Assembly (NCBI GenBank): GCA_029778535.1
Contig: JAKOQB010000002.1
Coordinates: forward strand, 124,001-188,000
Source of the DNA: Pseudomonadota bacterium
GTDB taxonomy: Bacteria > Pseudomonadota > Gammaproteobacteria > Burkholderiales > Burkholderiaceae_F
Length of the DNA stretch: 64,000 nucleotides
Reading direction: 5' to 3'
Positions 53,447-61,851 of the stretch are shown here, piece by piece. Under the pieces are notes generated by a model, which worked only from the letters and a program-made list of their open reading frames with translations, ran no database searches and was not told the DNA's origin. The translations under genes and the position numbers were made by a program. How positions within the stretch are numbered: position 1 is the stretch's first letter; each line of letters begins with the position of its first letter.

Positions 53447-54647
53447 ATGCAAGCCCCTTGGCCAAGCGCATTGCCGTCGCGGTCGGACTGCTCGCATTCT
53501 CGTCCGGCGCCGCGTTCGCGTCGCCGGCGTACGAGGTGTGGGCGATCGATCAGTCGAACTCGTCCGGCAAGATTTCGCCCGCACGGGGGTCAACCCGGTT
53601 CGGCCGCACATGATCGCGATGAACGCGAGCCAGACGCGCGCGATCGTCTCGTTCGTTTCAACCGGGCACGTGCTGATCATCGACGCTGCGTCGCGCCAGC
53701 CGATCGAATGCATCGGCACCACCGCCGGCGCCAACGGCGCGCGCCAGGTGCACTTCGCGATTCCGTCGCCGGACGAGACCTTCATCGCGGTGGCGAACCA
53801 GAACGGCAAGCTGTTCGAGCGCATCGACACGAACTACGCGACCAATTCGTTCGTGCTCAACGCGCAGGCGCTGATCAACCTGGCCACCTGCACCACGCCC
53901 AACGGCGCGCCGTGCGAGGCGCCGAACCTGCGCCCCGACAATGCGCCGATCTGCCCGATCATCGACGCCACCAGCCGCTACGTGTTTGTCACGCTGCGCG
54001 GCGGCGGCCTGTTCGTCGTCGACGCCACCCGCACGCCAATGCAGATCGTCGCCGAATACGACATTCAGACCGTGCACCCGAACGGCTGCCTGGGCGCGCA
54101 GGCCGGCGACCAGATGTACGTCGACTCCGGCGGCGGCACGGCGTCGCACCTTTTCGGCGCCGACATCTATGCGTTTCCCGTCACGGGGTTTTCGCCCGCG
54201 AATCCGCCCAACGTGCCGGCGCCGAAGGTCGTGCTGAGCGACCCGACCGCGGAGGCCGATGCCCACGGCGCGACGCTCACCAAGCATCAGCGCTACCTGT
54301 GGGTAGCCGACCGCGGACGCAACTTCATTTGGGTCATCGACACGCAAACGGACCGGCTAGAGAACACGATCGCGCTCTATGGCACGTTGAGTGCGGACCC
54401 GACGCCCGATCTGTTGGCGCTTTCTCCCAATGGCAGCCACGTCTTCATGTCGCTGCGCGGGCCGAATCCGCTGACCGCCGATCCTCACGTTAGCACCGGC
54501 TCGACTCCCGGAGTCGGTGTCATCAAGGTGCACCAAGGCGGCCGCAGCGGAACGTTCGAGGCGCTTGCAACGGTGACCAACATCGACGCGGGCGGAGTCG
54601 AACGAGCCGACGTGCATGCACTGACGATTCGCTACCCGCTGCGCTAG
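53447..54647 (+). pseudogene. Exported beta-propeller (YncE/YVTN-like) protein, disrupted near its N-terminus
   Basis: An ATG at 53447 has GGAGG six bases before, but its frame closes badly. The next frame carries an ideal signal peptide (LAKRIAVAVGLLAFSSGAAF) and PAYEVWAIDQSNSSG, then a stop near 53610. A third frame holds the rest, from TGVNPVRPHMIAMNASQTRA to the stop at 54647. One extra base in the CCCC run at 53454-53457 would join the ATG to the signal peptide. The second break seems to include lost sequence. The remaining ~340 residues have propeller repeats (FIAVANQNGKLFERI, YVFVTLRGGGLFVVD, YLWVADRGRNFIWVID). Confidence 0.75.
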
Positions 54648-54924
54648 CCGTCACCGCGATACTCGCGGACACGCGACGCCCGCGTCCGCGACCGGTTCCC
54701 GGTACGGCGGCCCGCGCGCAGCCGCATGAAGGCCGCAATCGGGACCGATTTCGGATGCGGCCGGACCGTCTTCTCCTCTTTCGCGCCCCCTGAAGTAACT
54801 GCTGACTTTCTGGCCCGCGCGCCGCTGCGTTGAGGCGGGTAACGCTCCCCCGCGCCACGCGTGGCTCTATGATCGCGTCGATCGGGCGCGCGGCCCGAGT
54901 GCCGCCGCGTGGATAATCGGGCGC

Positions 54925-55416
54925 ATGTGCGACCCTCGCCTGCTGCTCGTCGCGCTGCTGGCCGGCGTCAGCGTCGCAGCACCGGCGCAGCAGCGGCGCA
55001 ATTGGTTCAACGACCCTTTCGAACAGGCCACGCGCGGGCTGCCCGGTTGCCCGGTGCCGGAAGGTCCGCTGCTGACCGAGGCGGAGCAGAAGCGCGAGGC
55101 ACACTATCGGATCGAACGCGGCACCACGTGCTGGCTGGAGAAGAAGTGCGACGAGCCCAACGCCTACAAGCGCGACCCGGAGATCAACGCCGCGGCGGTC
55201 GCCGCGATCCGCGCCGACCCCGGCCTGCGCGACACCAGCCTCTGGGTCATCACGCAGCGCAAGTTCGTGTTCGTGCAGGGCTGCGTGCACGACCGCGCGC
55301 AGATCCGGCGGATCGCTGCGGCGGTGAAGGCGGACCCGCGCGTCGAGTACGTGGGCGACGAGGTGCTGATCGGCACGCGCGGCAAACCGCCGTATCGGAT
55401 CGCGGCACCGAAATGA
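54925..55416 (+). CDS. Exported BON-like hypothetical protein
   Basis: 163 residues. The N-terminus (LLLVALLAGVSVAAPAQQ) is a signal peptide. Residues ~85-155 resemble a BON/OsmY-type fold: INAAAVAAIRADPGLRDTSL, WVITQRKFVFVQGCVHD and VEYVGDEVLIG. A Cys pair (CWLEKKC) lies before it. BON domains bind membranes or phospholipids in the periplasm. The stop overlaps the next start (ATGA at 55413), so the two genes are one unit. Confidence 0.7.
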   Translation: MCDPRLLLVALLAGVSVAAPAQQRRNWFNDPFEQATRGLPGCPVPEGPLLTEAEQKREAHYRIERGTTCWLEKKCDEPNAYKRDPEINAAAVAAIRADPGLRDTSLWVITQRKFVFVQGCVHDRAQIRRIAAAVKADPRVEYVGDEVLIGTRGKPPYRIAAPK

Positions 55417-56090
55417 GCGACGTGCGCACCGCGTGGAGATCGCTGCGGCCGACCAGCGTCGGCCTGACCGCGCGCGAGCTGGCCGTGCTGCGGCGGCTCG
55501 ACACGCCGGCGAAGATCCAGGCGTTCCTGAACCGCATCCCGATCAACCACGAGCACGACGGCGAGACCGTGCTGTCGGTGCGCGAGGTGCTGCGGCAGCG
55601 GCGTGCCCATTGCATCGAGGGCGCGTTCGTCGCCGCGTTCGCGCTGTGGCTGCGCGGCGAGCCGCCGCTGGTGATGCACATGGACTGCGACCTGTCGGAC
55701 TATCCGCACGTGATCACCGTCTACCGGCGCGACGGCTGCTGGGGTGCGATCTCGAAGACCAACGGCTCGCGGCTGCGCTTCCGCGATCCGGTGTACCGGT
55801 CACTACGCGAACTCGCGCTGTCGTATTTCCATGAGTACACGAACAAGCGCGGCGAGAAGACCCTGCGCAGCTACACCGCCGCGTTCGACCTGCGCCGGAT
55901 CGATCCGGCGCTGTGGGTCACCAACCCCGAATCGTGCTGGGAAGCGCACGACCGCCTCGAGGCGCTGCGCCACTATCCGCTGCTGGCCGCGCGGCAGATC
56001 CGCGCGCTGGCACGCGCCGATCCGTTCGAGCGCCGCGTTGGCAAGGTCGAGCAGTACCCGGCGCCAAGGAAGCCGGCCCGGCGCCGCTGA
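55413..56090 (+). CDS. Transglutaminase-like hypothetical protein
   Basis: 225 residues from ATG 55413. HCIEGAFVAAFALWLRGEPP and DLSDYPHVITVYRRDGCWGA resemble the Cys and His parts of the transglutaminase-like (papain) fold. AKIQAFLNRIPINHEHDGET near the start is also seen in such proteins. No signal peptide is present, unlike its partner gene. The Cys in RRAHCIEG, the His in YPHV and an Asp further on could form the triad. Function unknown. Confidence 0.65.
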   Translation: MSDVRTAWRSLRPTSVGLTARELAVLRRLDTPAKIQAFLNRIPINHEHDGETVLSVREVLRQRRAHCIEGAFVAAFALWLRGEPPLVMHMDCDLSDYPHVITVYRRDGCWGAISKTNGSRLRFRDPVYRSLRELALSYFHEYTNKRGEKTLRSYTAAFDLRRIDPALWVTNPESCWEAHDRLEALRHYPLLAARQIRALARADPFERRVGKVEQYPAPRKPARRR

Positions 56091-56093
56091 GCG

Positions 56094-56828
56094 TCAGAAC
56101 TCGTATTCGATTTGCGCGCGCAGCGCGCGGTCGGGGCTGCCGTGCGTGGTGCCGAACAGGTAGCCGGCATTCCACAGCAGCGCGTGACCGGGCGCCAGGC
56201 GCGCCTTGCCGAACAGCGCCGGCCCAATCCGGTGCGACTGCTCCGACGACGGGCTCCAGTGCCGCCACGGCCCGAGCTCGCCGAACGCCTGCGCGCCGAA
56301 CTCGAGCGCCTCGCGCCAGCGGTATTTCGCGTGCAGCCGATAGCCGAGCTCGGTGGCCGACGGCGAATCGCCGCGCACCTGCCGCTTCAGGAGCAGATTG
56401 GCGTCGTACTGCATGCGCCCCGCCTCGAACTGCAGTAGCGGGCCCCACGCGAACTCCCAGCCCTCGGCGCGATCGCGCGGCCACTCGATTTCGAGCAGCA
56501 CGCCGAGGTCAAACGGGTACTTGCCGGTTTCGGTGAGCTGAAAGCGGTTTTCCAGCTCGATCGCATCGAAGCGCGTCGCGGCACCTTCGCGCTCGTATTT
56601 CAGCTCCAGTTCGATCGCCCACCACGACCGCGCTCCGTAACCGATGCCGAGCGCGGTCGCACTGAAGCGCGGCTCGCCGTTCTTCGACTGCGTGCCGAGC
56701 TTCAGCTCCAGTTCGCGTTCGCCCTGCACGACGATCGGCGACAGCACCTCGTCGGCCGGATCGGCGCGCGCGGCGGAAACGAGGCACAGCACGGCCCCTG
56801 CCGCGGCGGCGGCATGCAACCGATTCAA
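56094..56828 (-). CDS. Exported outer-membrane-barrel-like hypothetical protein
   Basis: 244 residues. A signal peptide (AAAAGAVLCLVSAARAD) is followed by alternating hydrophobic and polar strands (AIELELKYEREGAATRFDAI, FAWGPLLQFEAGRMQYDANL) and a C-terminal aromatic (IEYEF), which suggests a small outer-membrane beta-barrel. It begins 9 bases after the FTR1 stop and is the third gene of the Fur-boxed set, so it probably helps iron uptake. Confidence 0.7.
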   Translation of the reverse strand: MNRLHAAAAAGAVLCLVSAARADPADEVLSPIVVQGERELELKLGTQSKNGEPRFSATALGIGYGARSWWAIELELKYEREGAATRFDAIELENRFQLTETGKYPFDLGVLLEIEWPRDRAEGWEFAWGPLLQFEAGRMQYDANLLLKRQVRGDSPSATELGYRLHAKYRWREALEFGAQAFGELGPWRHWSPSSEQSHRIGPALFGKARLAPGHALLWNAGYLFGTTHGSPDRALRAQIEYEF

Positions 56829-56837
56829 CCCGTTCTC

Positions 56838-57662
56838 CTAGGAGGTGCTTGGTCGGGGCTCTGGCGGCGCGGTGAGCGCGCGCGCGACCAGCAGCGACAG
56901 CAGCACGGTCGCGTAGAACAGCACCTGCATCGCGCTCGGCCGCGCGTCGTAGCCGACCAGCGCGTGCAGCAGCGTGCCGAACAGCGAATCCATCGGCAGC
57001 CACTTCGACGTATCCCACAGCGTGCCGACCAGGGCCGGCAGCAGGTCGGCCTGGATCAGCTGGCGCGCCAGCTGCGCGGCCATCGACGCGGCGAGGAAGA
57101 CGATCAGCACGCCGGTCACGTTGAATAGCGTGCGCAGCGGCACGCGCCGAAAGCCGGCATAGATCAGCACGCCGAGCGCCGCGCCGCCGAGGGCGCCGAG
57201 CGCGCCGCTGGCCGCCACGCCGGCCGCGCTGGCGTCGCCGCCGGACAGCAGACCGAACATGAACAGAACGGTTTCCGCGCCTTCGCGCAGCACCGCGAGC
57301 GCCACCGCGATGAATGCCGCCGACAGCGCGGCGTTGCCGCGCCGCACGCGGTCGCCCAGCGCGCGCGCGTCGGCCGACAGTTGCGCACCATGGCGTGCCA
57401 TCCACACCGCGTGCCAGCCGAGCATCGCCACCGCCGCCGCGAGGATCGACGCGTTCAGCAATTCCTGTCCCATGCCCTCGAATGCGCCCGCGATACGGCT
57501 CATCGCCAAGGCCAGCAGCACCGCACCGGCGAGCCCGGCCGCGATACCGGCGCCGATCCAGCGGCGCGCGAACGGCAGCGCGGAGGTCGCCGCCGCGATG
57601 ATGCCGACCAGCAGCGCCGCTTCCAGCGATTCGCGAAACACGATCAGCGCCGCACCGAGCAT
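56838..57662 (-). CDS. FTR1 family iron permease
   Basis: 274 residues with about seven transmembrane segments. The two metal-coordinating REXXE motifs are visible: RESLEAA near residue 10 and REGAETV near residue 126. FTR1/EfeU proteins move Fe(III) or Fe(II) across the inner membrane, often with a periplasmic cupredoxin. The cupredoxin gene ends 4 bases before it, and no EfeO M75 domain or EfeB peroxidase is present. Confidence 0.92.
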   Translation of the reverse strand: MLGAALIVFRESLEAALLVGIIAAATSALPFARRWIGAGIAAGLAGAVLLALAMSRIAGAFEGMGQELLNASILAAAVAMLGWHAVWMARHGAQLSADARALGDRVRRGNAALSAAFIAVALAVLREGAETVLFMFGLLSGGDASAAGVAASGALGALGGAALGVLIYAGFRRVPLRTLFNVTGVLIVFLAASMAAQLARQLIQADLLPALVGTLWDTSKWLPMDSLFGTLLHALVGYDARPSAMQVLFYATVLLSLLVARALTAPPEPRPSTS

Positions 57663-57666
57663 GGCC

Positions 57667-58008
57667 TCACTCCGCGATCACCACGCCCTGCGCGGTCTTC
57701 TGGTGGAACTCGCCGAAGAACGGATAACGTCCCGGCGCCAGCGGCCCGATATAGATCGTCACCGATTTGCCCGGCGGCACGACTTTCTCGCGATTCAGCG
57801 CGTGGCTTTCGAACTCCTCCGCGCTCGCGTCGCGATTGGTGATCACCAGCTTGAGCTTGCGATTGGCGGGCACGTGCAACTCAGCCGGCTGGAACTTGTG
57901 GTCCTGGATCGTCAGCGCGAAGTCGTCGTCGGCAAGCACCGCCGATGCGACTACGGCGATGCCGAGCGCCGCCAGCCAGCGCAGGAGTGTGAAGGGTCGG
58001 GACGGCAT
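57667..58008 (-). CDS. Cupredoxin-domain protein
   Basis: 113 residues. The signal peptide includes LLRWLAALGIAVVASAVLAD. The rest is one cupredoxin fold: FALTIQDHKFQPAELHVPAN, KLVITNRDASAEEFESHALN, and GRYPFFGEFHQKTAQGVVIAE. The classical Cys copper ligand is replaced (FGEFHQK). It resembles the N-terminal domain of EfeO and the proteins found with FTR1 permeases. A perfect Fur palindrome lies 21 bases upstream of the start, so the gene set should be iron-repressed. Confidence 0.88.
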   Translation of the reverse strand: MPSRPFTLLRWLAALGIAVVASAVLADDDFALTIQDHKFQPAELHVPANRKLKLVITNRDASAEEFESHALNREKVVPPGKSVTIYIGPLAPGRYPFFGEFHQKTAQGVVIAE

Positions 58009-58028
58009 TGCGATTCTCCAGAAGTCGA

Positions 58029-58047
58029 GCGAATGATAATCATTCGC
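58029..58047 (-). promoter_or_regulatory. Fur box
   Basis: GCGAATGATAATCATTCGC is a perfect 19-bp palindrome with a single central base, and its core AATGATAATCATT matches the Fur consensus. It lies 20 bases upstream of the cupredoxin ATG at 58008, so binding would block the promoter. TATCAT on the minus strand inside the box may serve as -10. Confidence 0.85.
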
Positions 58048-58103
58048 AAATAAGAATGCAAGTCAAGGCGATCGGGCCCATGGATCCGGCTCAAGGGCGG
58101 CTA

Positions 58104-59825
58104 CTACTCGTCGGCGACCCGCGGGTGCGGGTCGAGCTGCAGCGGCCCGGCGTTGATCGATACGAAGTGCCGCGCGCGCGGCGGCCGCTCGCACAGCGCG
58201 CGCACGCGCTCCTGCAGGCGATGGAACTGGGCGCCTTGCCGCTCGTGCTGGCGCAGGTGCTCGAGCCAGCTCTCGACCTGGAACGCCTCGACCGCGAGGC
58301 TGCGGTTGCGGATGTCGAAGCTGCACTCCCACGCGAACGCGCCGTCGCGCCGGCGCAGCCGCCCGAGTTCGCGCATCTCGGCGATGAACTCGTCGCGCGC
58401 GTCGGGGCGCACCTGGTACTCGATCGTCACCATCACCGGCCCGGCATCGTTGGGAACGTCGTCCGCGAAATGCGGTGCCGGCGCCTCGCCGGTCTCGCCG
58501 CTGTCACCCGCTTCCGCCATGCCGATGCGTCCGCGCGCGAACCACGGCGCCGCCGCGATCAACGCCGCGGCGGCGACCGCCAGCGCGGCCGGCACCGATG
58601 CGCTCGACGCGATCGTGCCCCACAGTGCGCCGCCGGCCGCGATCGCGCCGTTCAATGTCATGAAGTAGATCGCCAGCCCGCGCGCCCGCACCCAGGATGG
58701 CGCCACGTGCTGCACGGCGCTTTGCAGGCTCGACAGCGTGGTCAGCCACGCCGCGCCCGCGAGCGGCATCGCGACGAGCATCCAGATGAATTGCCGCGTG
58801 AGCGCCGGCGCCGCGAGCGCGACCGCGAACAGGACGGCCGACACCGCGATCAGCTGGTCGTGCGTGTAGCGGCTGCGCAGCCGCGGCAGCGCGAGCGCGG
58901 TGGCCACCGCGCCGATGCCGATCGACGTGAGCAGGAACGCGTAACCGTTGGCGCTGCTGTAGGTCGAATCCTTGGCCACCACCGGCAGCAGGGAGAACAC
59001 GGCGGCGGCCGGCGCGGAAAACACCGCGCAGCGCGCGAGCAGCGCGCGCAGCGCCGGCTCCTCCAGCGTGTAGCGCAGCCCGGCGCGGATCGCGGCGGCG
59101 AACCCTTCCGGCGGCAGCCGCGGCACGGGCCGTTCGCGCCGCCAGCGCAGCAGCACGACCAGCACGCCGACGAACGACAGCGCGTTCAGCGCGAACGCGA
59201 CCGACGGATGCGAGATCGAAAGGATCAGCCCGCCGAGCGCCGGGCCGATCGAACGCGAGAGGTTGAACGAGATCGAACCCAGCGCAACCGCCGAGGCGAG
59301 CTGAGCGCGCGGCACGATGTCGGCCACCGTCGCGCCCCAGGCGGGAATTGTCAGCGCCCATTGCGCTCCAAGCAGGAACGTCAGCAGCAGCAGACCCGAC
59401 GCGCTCAGCGCGCCGAGCGCGGTCGCCAGCGCGAGCAGACCGGCGATCAGCGCACCCGCGATCTGCGTGCCGATCAGGATCGCACGCCGGTCGGCGATGT
59501 CGGCCAGCGCGCCGGCGGCGATCGCGAGCAGGAACGACGGCGCGGTGATCGCCACCTGCACCAGCGCCACCATCAGCGGCGACGAGGTCAGGTTGGTCAT
59601 CTCCCACCCGGCAGCGACGTTCTGCAGCCAGGTGCCGATGTTGGAGCCGAGGCTGGCGATCCACAGGCCGCGGAACACCGGCGCGGCGAGCGGCGTCCAC
59701 GCGCCGGCGTGCCGGCGCAGCGTGGCGGGCGGAGGGCGAGGCGACACGGAGAGGCGGGAAACCTGAACGCGGGACGGAAGGTACCCGACCCGCGCAGCCG
59801 CGATGGTACCTGCCTTGACAATCAT
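58104..59825 (-). CDS. MFS exporter of the MFS_3/EntS-like type
   Basis: 573 residues from ATG 59825; the start is uncertain because the first ~45 residues look untypical and a GTG at 59747 would fit better. It has twelve or so transmembrane segments (APVFRGLWIASLGSNIGTWL near the first). The C-terminal ~110 residues are soluble (VTIEYQVRPDARDEFIAEMR, FQVESWLEHLRQHERQ) as in PF05977 family members. It exports small molecules of unknown identity. It is divergent from the MarR gene, and the MarR-type palindrome touches its first codons, so MarR may control both. Confidence 0.85.
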   Translation of the reverse strand: MIVKAGTIAAARVGYLPSRVQVSRLSVSPRPPPATLRRHAGAWTPLAAPVFRGLWIASLGSNIGTWLQNVAAGWEMTNLTSSPLMVALVQVAITAPSFLLAIAAGALADIADRRAILIGTQIAGALIAGLLALATALGALSASGLLLLTFLLGAQWALTIPAWGATVADIVPRAQLASAVALGSISFNLSRSIGPALGGLILSISHPSVAFALNALSFVGVLVVLLRWRRERPVPRLPPEGFAAAIRAGLRYTLEEPALRALLARCAVFSAPAAAVFSLLPVVAKDSTYSSANGYAFLLTSIGIGAVATALALPRLRSRYTHDQLIAVSAVLFAVALAAPALTRQFIWMLVAMPLAGAAWLTTLSSLQSAVQHVAPSWVRARGLAIYFMTLNGAIAAGGALWGTIASSASVPAALAVAAAALIAAAPWFARGRIGMAEAGDSGETGEAPAPHFADDVPNDAGPVMVTIEYQVRPDARDEFIAEMRELGRLRRRDGAFAWECSFDIRNRSLAVEAFQVESWLEHLRQHERQGAQFHRLQERVRALCERPPRARHFVSINAGPLQLDPHPRVADE

Positions 59826-59836
59826 TGCCTAGGCAG
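59815..59836. promoter_or_regulatory. MarR operator/promoter region between exporter and marR
   Basis: TTGACA (59815-59820) stands as a plus-strand -35, and the palindrome TGCCTAGGCA (59826-59835) lies in its 17-base spacer. AAAATC follows as a weak -10. TTGCCTAGGCAA-like sites are common for MarR regulators of EmrAB-type efflux operons in Burkholderiales. The exporter's assigned ATG (59823-59825) sits between the two elements. Confidence 0.5.
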
Positions 59837-59842
59837 GAAAAT

Positions 59843-59873
59843 CCGTTGCTCGTTGTCCGTTGCTCGTTGTCCG
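59843..59873. repeat. Tandem 14-bp repeat ahead of marR
   Basis: The unit CCGTTGCTCGTTGT occurs twice in a row (59843-59856 and 59857-59870), with CCG starting a third. It lies between the operator and the marR start. An odd number of bases per unit change could alter leader spacing. It may be a simple slippage product. Confidence 0.6.
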
Positions 59874-59881
59874 AACCCGCC

Positions 59882-60358
59882 GTGCCGATAACCGCCCCCC
59901 GCCGGCCGCGCCACTATCGCGGCGACCGCTACCGGATCGAAGATTCGGTCGGCTACCTGATGAAGCTCGCGCTGTCGGCGCTGCGGCGGCGGCTCGACCG
60001 GCAGATGACCGGGCACGATCTGACCGGCGTGCAGATGCTGCCGCTGTTCATGATCGGCCGCGGCGTATGCGGCACCGCGGCCGAACTGGCTCGGCTGAAC
60101 GACATAGATGCCGGCGCCACCACGCGCATGCTCGACCGCCTGGAAGCCAAGGGATTGCTCAAGCGCGCGCGCAGCGCGCAGGACCGGCGCGTGGTGCAGC
60201 TCGAGCTGACCGCCGCCGGCCGCGCGATCGCCGAGAAGATCCCGTACGCGATCGCCGACACGCTGAACGAGGCGCTGCGCGACTTCAGCGCGGCCGAGGT
60301 CGAGACGCTGCGCGGCATGCTCCGCCGCATCGTCGCCAACACGGAGGGTGCGGCATGA
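59882..60358 (+). CDS. MarR family transcriptional regulator
   Basis: 158 residues from GTG 59882; a TTG at 59825 would add 19 atypical residues. Winged-helix parts are TAAELARLNDIDAGATTRML, DRLEAKGLLKRARSAQDRRV and VVQLELTAAGRAIAEKI. IEDSVGYLMKLALSALRRRL is the dimerisation helix. It most likely represses the NodT-EmrA-EmrB operon that follows and the divergent exporter. The stop overlaps the next start (ATGA at 60355). Confidence 0.9.
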   Translation: MPITAPRRPRHYRGDRYRIEDSVGYLMKLALSALRRRLDRQMTGHDLTGVQMLPLFMIGRGVCGTAAELARLNDIDAGATTRMLDRLEAKGLLKRARSAQDRRVVQLELTAAGRAIAEKIPYAIADTLNEALRDFSAAEVETLRGMLRRIVANTEGAA

Positions 60359-61851
60359 TCGGACGCGCGACGGCGCTCGCGACCGCGCTGCTGCTCGCCG
60401 GCTGCGCCAGCTTCGACGGCATAGCGCCGACGGTCGCGCAGCGCACGCCGGCGCAGCTCGGCGCGACCGGAACGGCCGCGCCATGGCCGCGCGACGACTG
60501 GTGGACGCGGTTCGGCGATCGCGAGCTCGACGCGCTGGTCGCGCGCGCGCTCGCCGGCAATCCGCAACTCGACCTCGCACGCGCCCGGCTGGCGCGCGCG
60601 CAGGCCGCGGTCGCGGCGACCGAGGCGGCGCTGGCGCCGCGCGTCGACGCGCAGGCGCAATCCACATGGCAGCGCTTCAACGAGAACTACCTGTATCCGC
60701 CGCCGTTCGCGGGGCACGTGGAAAGCAGCAATTCGCTGCAGCTCTTCGGCGGCTGGGAGCTGGATTTCTTCGGCCGCCATCGTGCCGCCCTGCGCGCCGC
60801 GCTGTCGCAGGGCCGCGCCGCGGCGGCCGAGTCGCAGGCGGCGCGCGTGCTGATCGCCGCCTCGGTGGCACGCACCTACATGCAGCTCGCGCGCCTGGTC
60901 GAAACGCGCGACGCGCTCGTTTCCACGCTCGCGCAGCGCGAGCAGATCCTGAAACTCGTGCAGGCGCGCGTGAAGAGCGGCCTCGACACGCAGGTCGAGC
61001 TCAAGCAGGCCGAGGGCGCAGTGCCCGAGATCAAGCAGCAGATCGAGGCGGTCGACGAGCAGATGCGGATCGCGCGCCACGCGCTGGCGGCACTGCTCGG
61101 CGCCGGACCCGACGCGACGCGGGATCTCGCGCCGCATCTGGCGCAGACCCAGGCGCCGTCGCTGCCGGCGGCGCTTCCCGCCGAGCTGATCGGCCGCCGC
61201 GCGGACATCAGCGCGGCGCGCTGGCGCGTCGAAGCCGCCGCCGCCGATGTCGACGCGGCGAAGGCGCAGTTCTATCCGAACGTGAACCTGCTCGCGTTCG
61301 CCGGCTTCCAGAGCCTCGGCTTCTCTCACTGGCTCGACGCCGGCAGCCGCACCTTCGGCATCGGCCCGGCCGTGAGCCTGCCGGTGTTCGACGCCGGCCG
61401 CCGGCGCGCGAATCTGCGCGGCAAGGCTGCCGATGTCGACGCGGCGGTGGCCGACTACAACGCGACGCTAATCGACGCGGTGCGCGACGTGGCCGACCAG
61501 ATCGCGGCGCTGCGGTCGCTCGAGCGCCAGGCGACCGAGCAGCGCGCCGCGCAGGCGGCCGCCGAAGGCGCCTATGACCTGGCGGTGCTGCGCTATCGCG
61601 CCGGGCTCGGCTCCTACCTCACGGTGCTCGCCGCCGAAACCAACGTGCTGGCGCAGCGCCGCGCCGGCATTGATCTGAAGGCGCGCCGCGTCGACGCGGC
61701 GATCCAGCTGACGCGGGCCCTCGGCGGCGGCTTTGACGCCGGCGCCGACCCAGCATCCCGCGGCGGCTTTGACGCCGACCAAGCAACCCGCGGAGGCGAC
61801 CGTGCCGACGCCGCGCAGGTCGCGCACACCGACACTTCGAGTCCACGATGA
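60355..61851 (+). CDS. Outer-membrane efflux lipoprotein, NodT/TolC family
   Basis: 498 residues from ATG 60355 with GGAGGG before. A lipoprotein signal (ALATALLLAGCASFDGIAP) has the lipobox Cys at about residue 17. Two outer-membrane efflux repeats follow, with DDWWTRFGDRELDALVARAL, GGWELDFFGRHRAALRAALS and PELIGRRADISAARW-like sequence (ELIGRRADISAARWRVEAAA). The protein forms the outer-membrane channel for the EmrAB pump downstream. The C-terminal 40 residues are a low-complexity Gly/Asp-rich tail with a repeated RGGFDA. Confidence 0.92.
   Translation: MIGRATALATALLLAGCASFDGIAPTVAQRTPAQLGATGTAAPWPRDDWWTRFGDRELDALVARALAGNPQLDLARARLARAQAAVAATEAALAPRVDAQAQSTWQRFNENYLYPPPFAGHVESSNSLQLFGGWELDFFGRHRAALRAALSQGRAAAAESQAARVLIAASVARTYMQLARLVETRDALVSTLAQREQILKLVQARVKSGLDTQVELKQAEGAVPEIKQQIEAVDEQMRIARHALAALLGAGPDATRDLAPHLAQTQAPSLPAALPAELIGRRADISAARWRVEAAAADVDAAKAQFYPNVNLLAFAGFQSLGFSHWLDAGSRTFGIGPAVSLPVFDAGRRRANLRGKAADVDAAVADYNATLIDAVRDVADQIAALRSLERQATEQRAAQAAAEGAYDLAVLRYRAGLGSYLTVLAAETNVLAQRRAGIDLKARRVDAAIQLTRALGGGFDAGADPASRGGFDADQATRGGDRADAAQVAHTDTSSPR

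Noticed and set aside
54663-54691. TCGCGGAC/GTCCGCGA stem as terminator of the beta-propeller gene
   Set aside because: The stem is 8 bp with a 13-base loop and no T-run; too weak to call.
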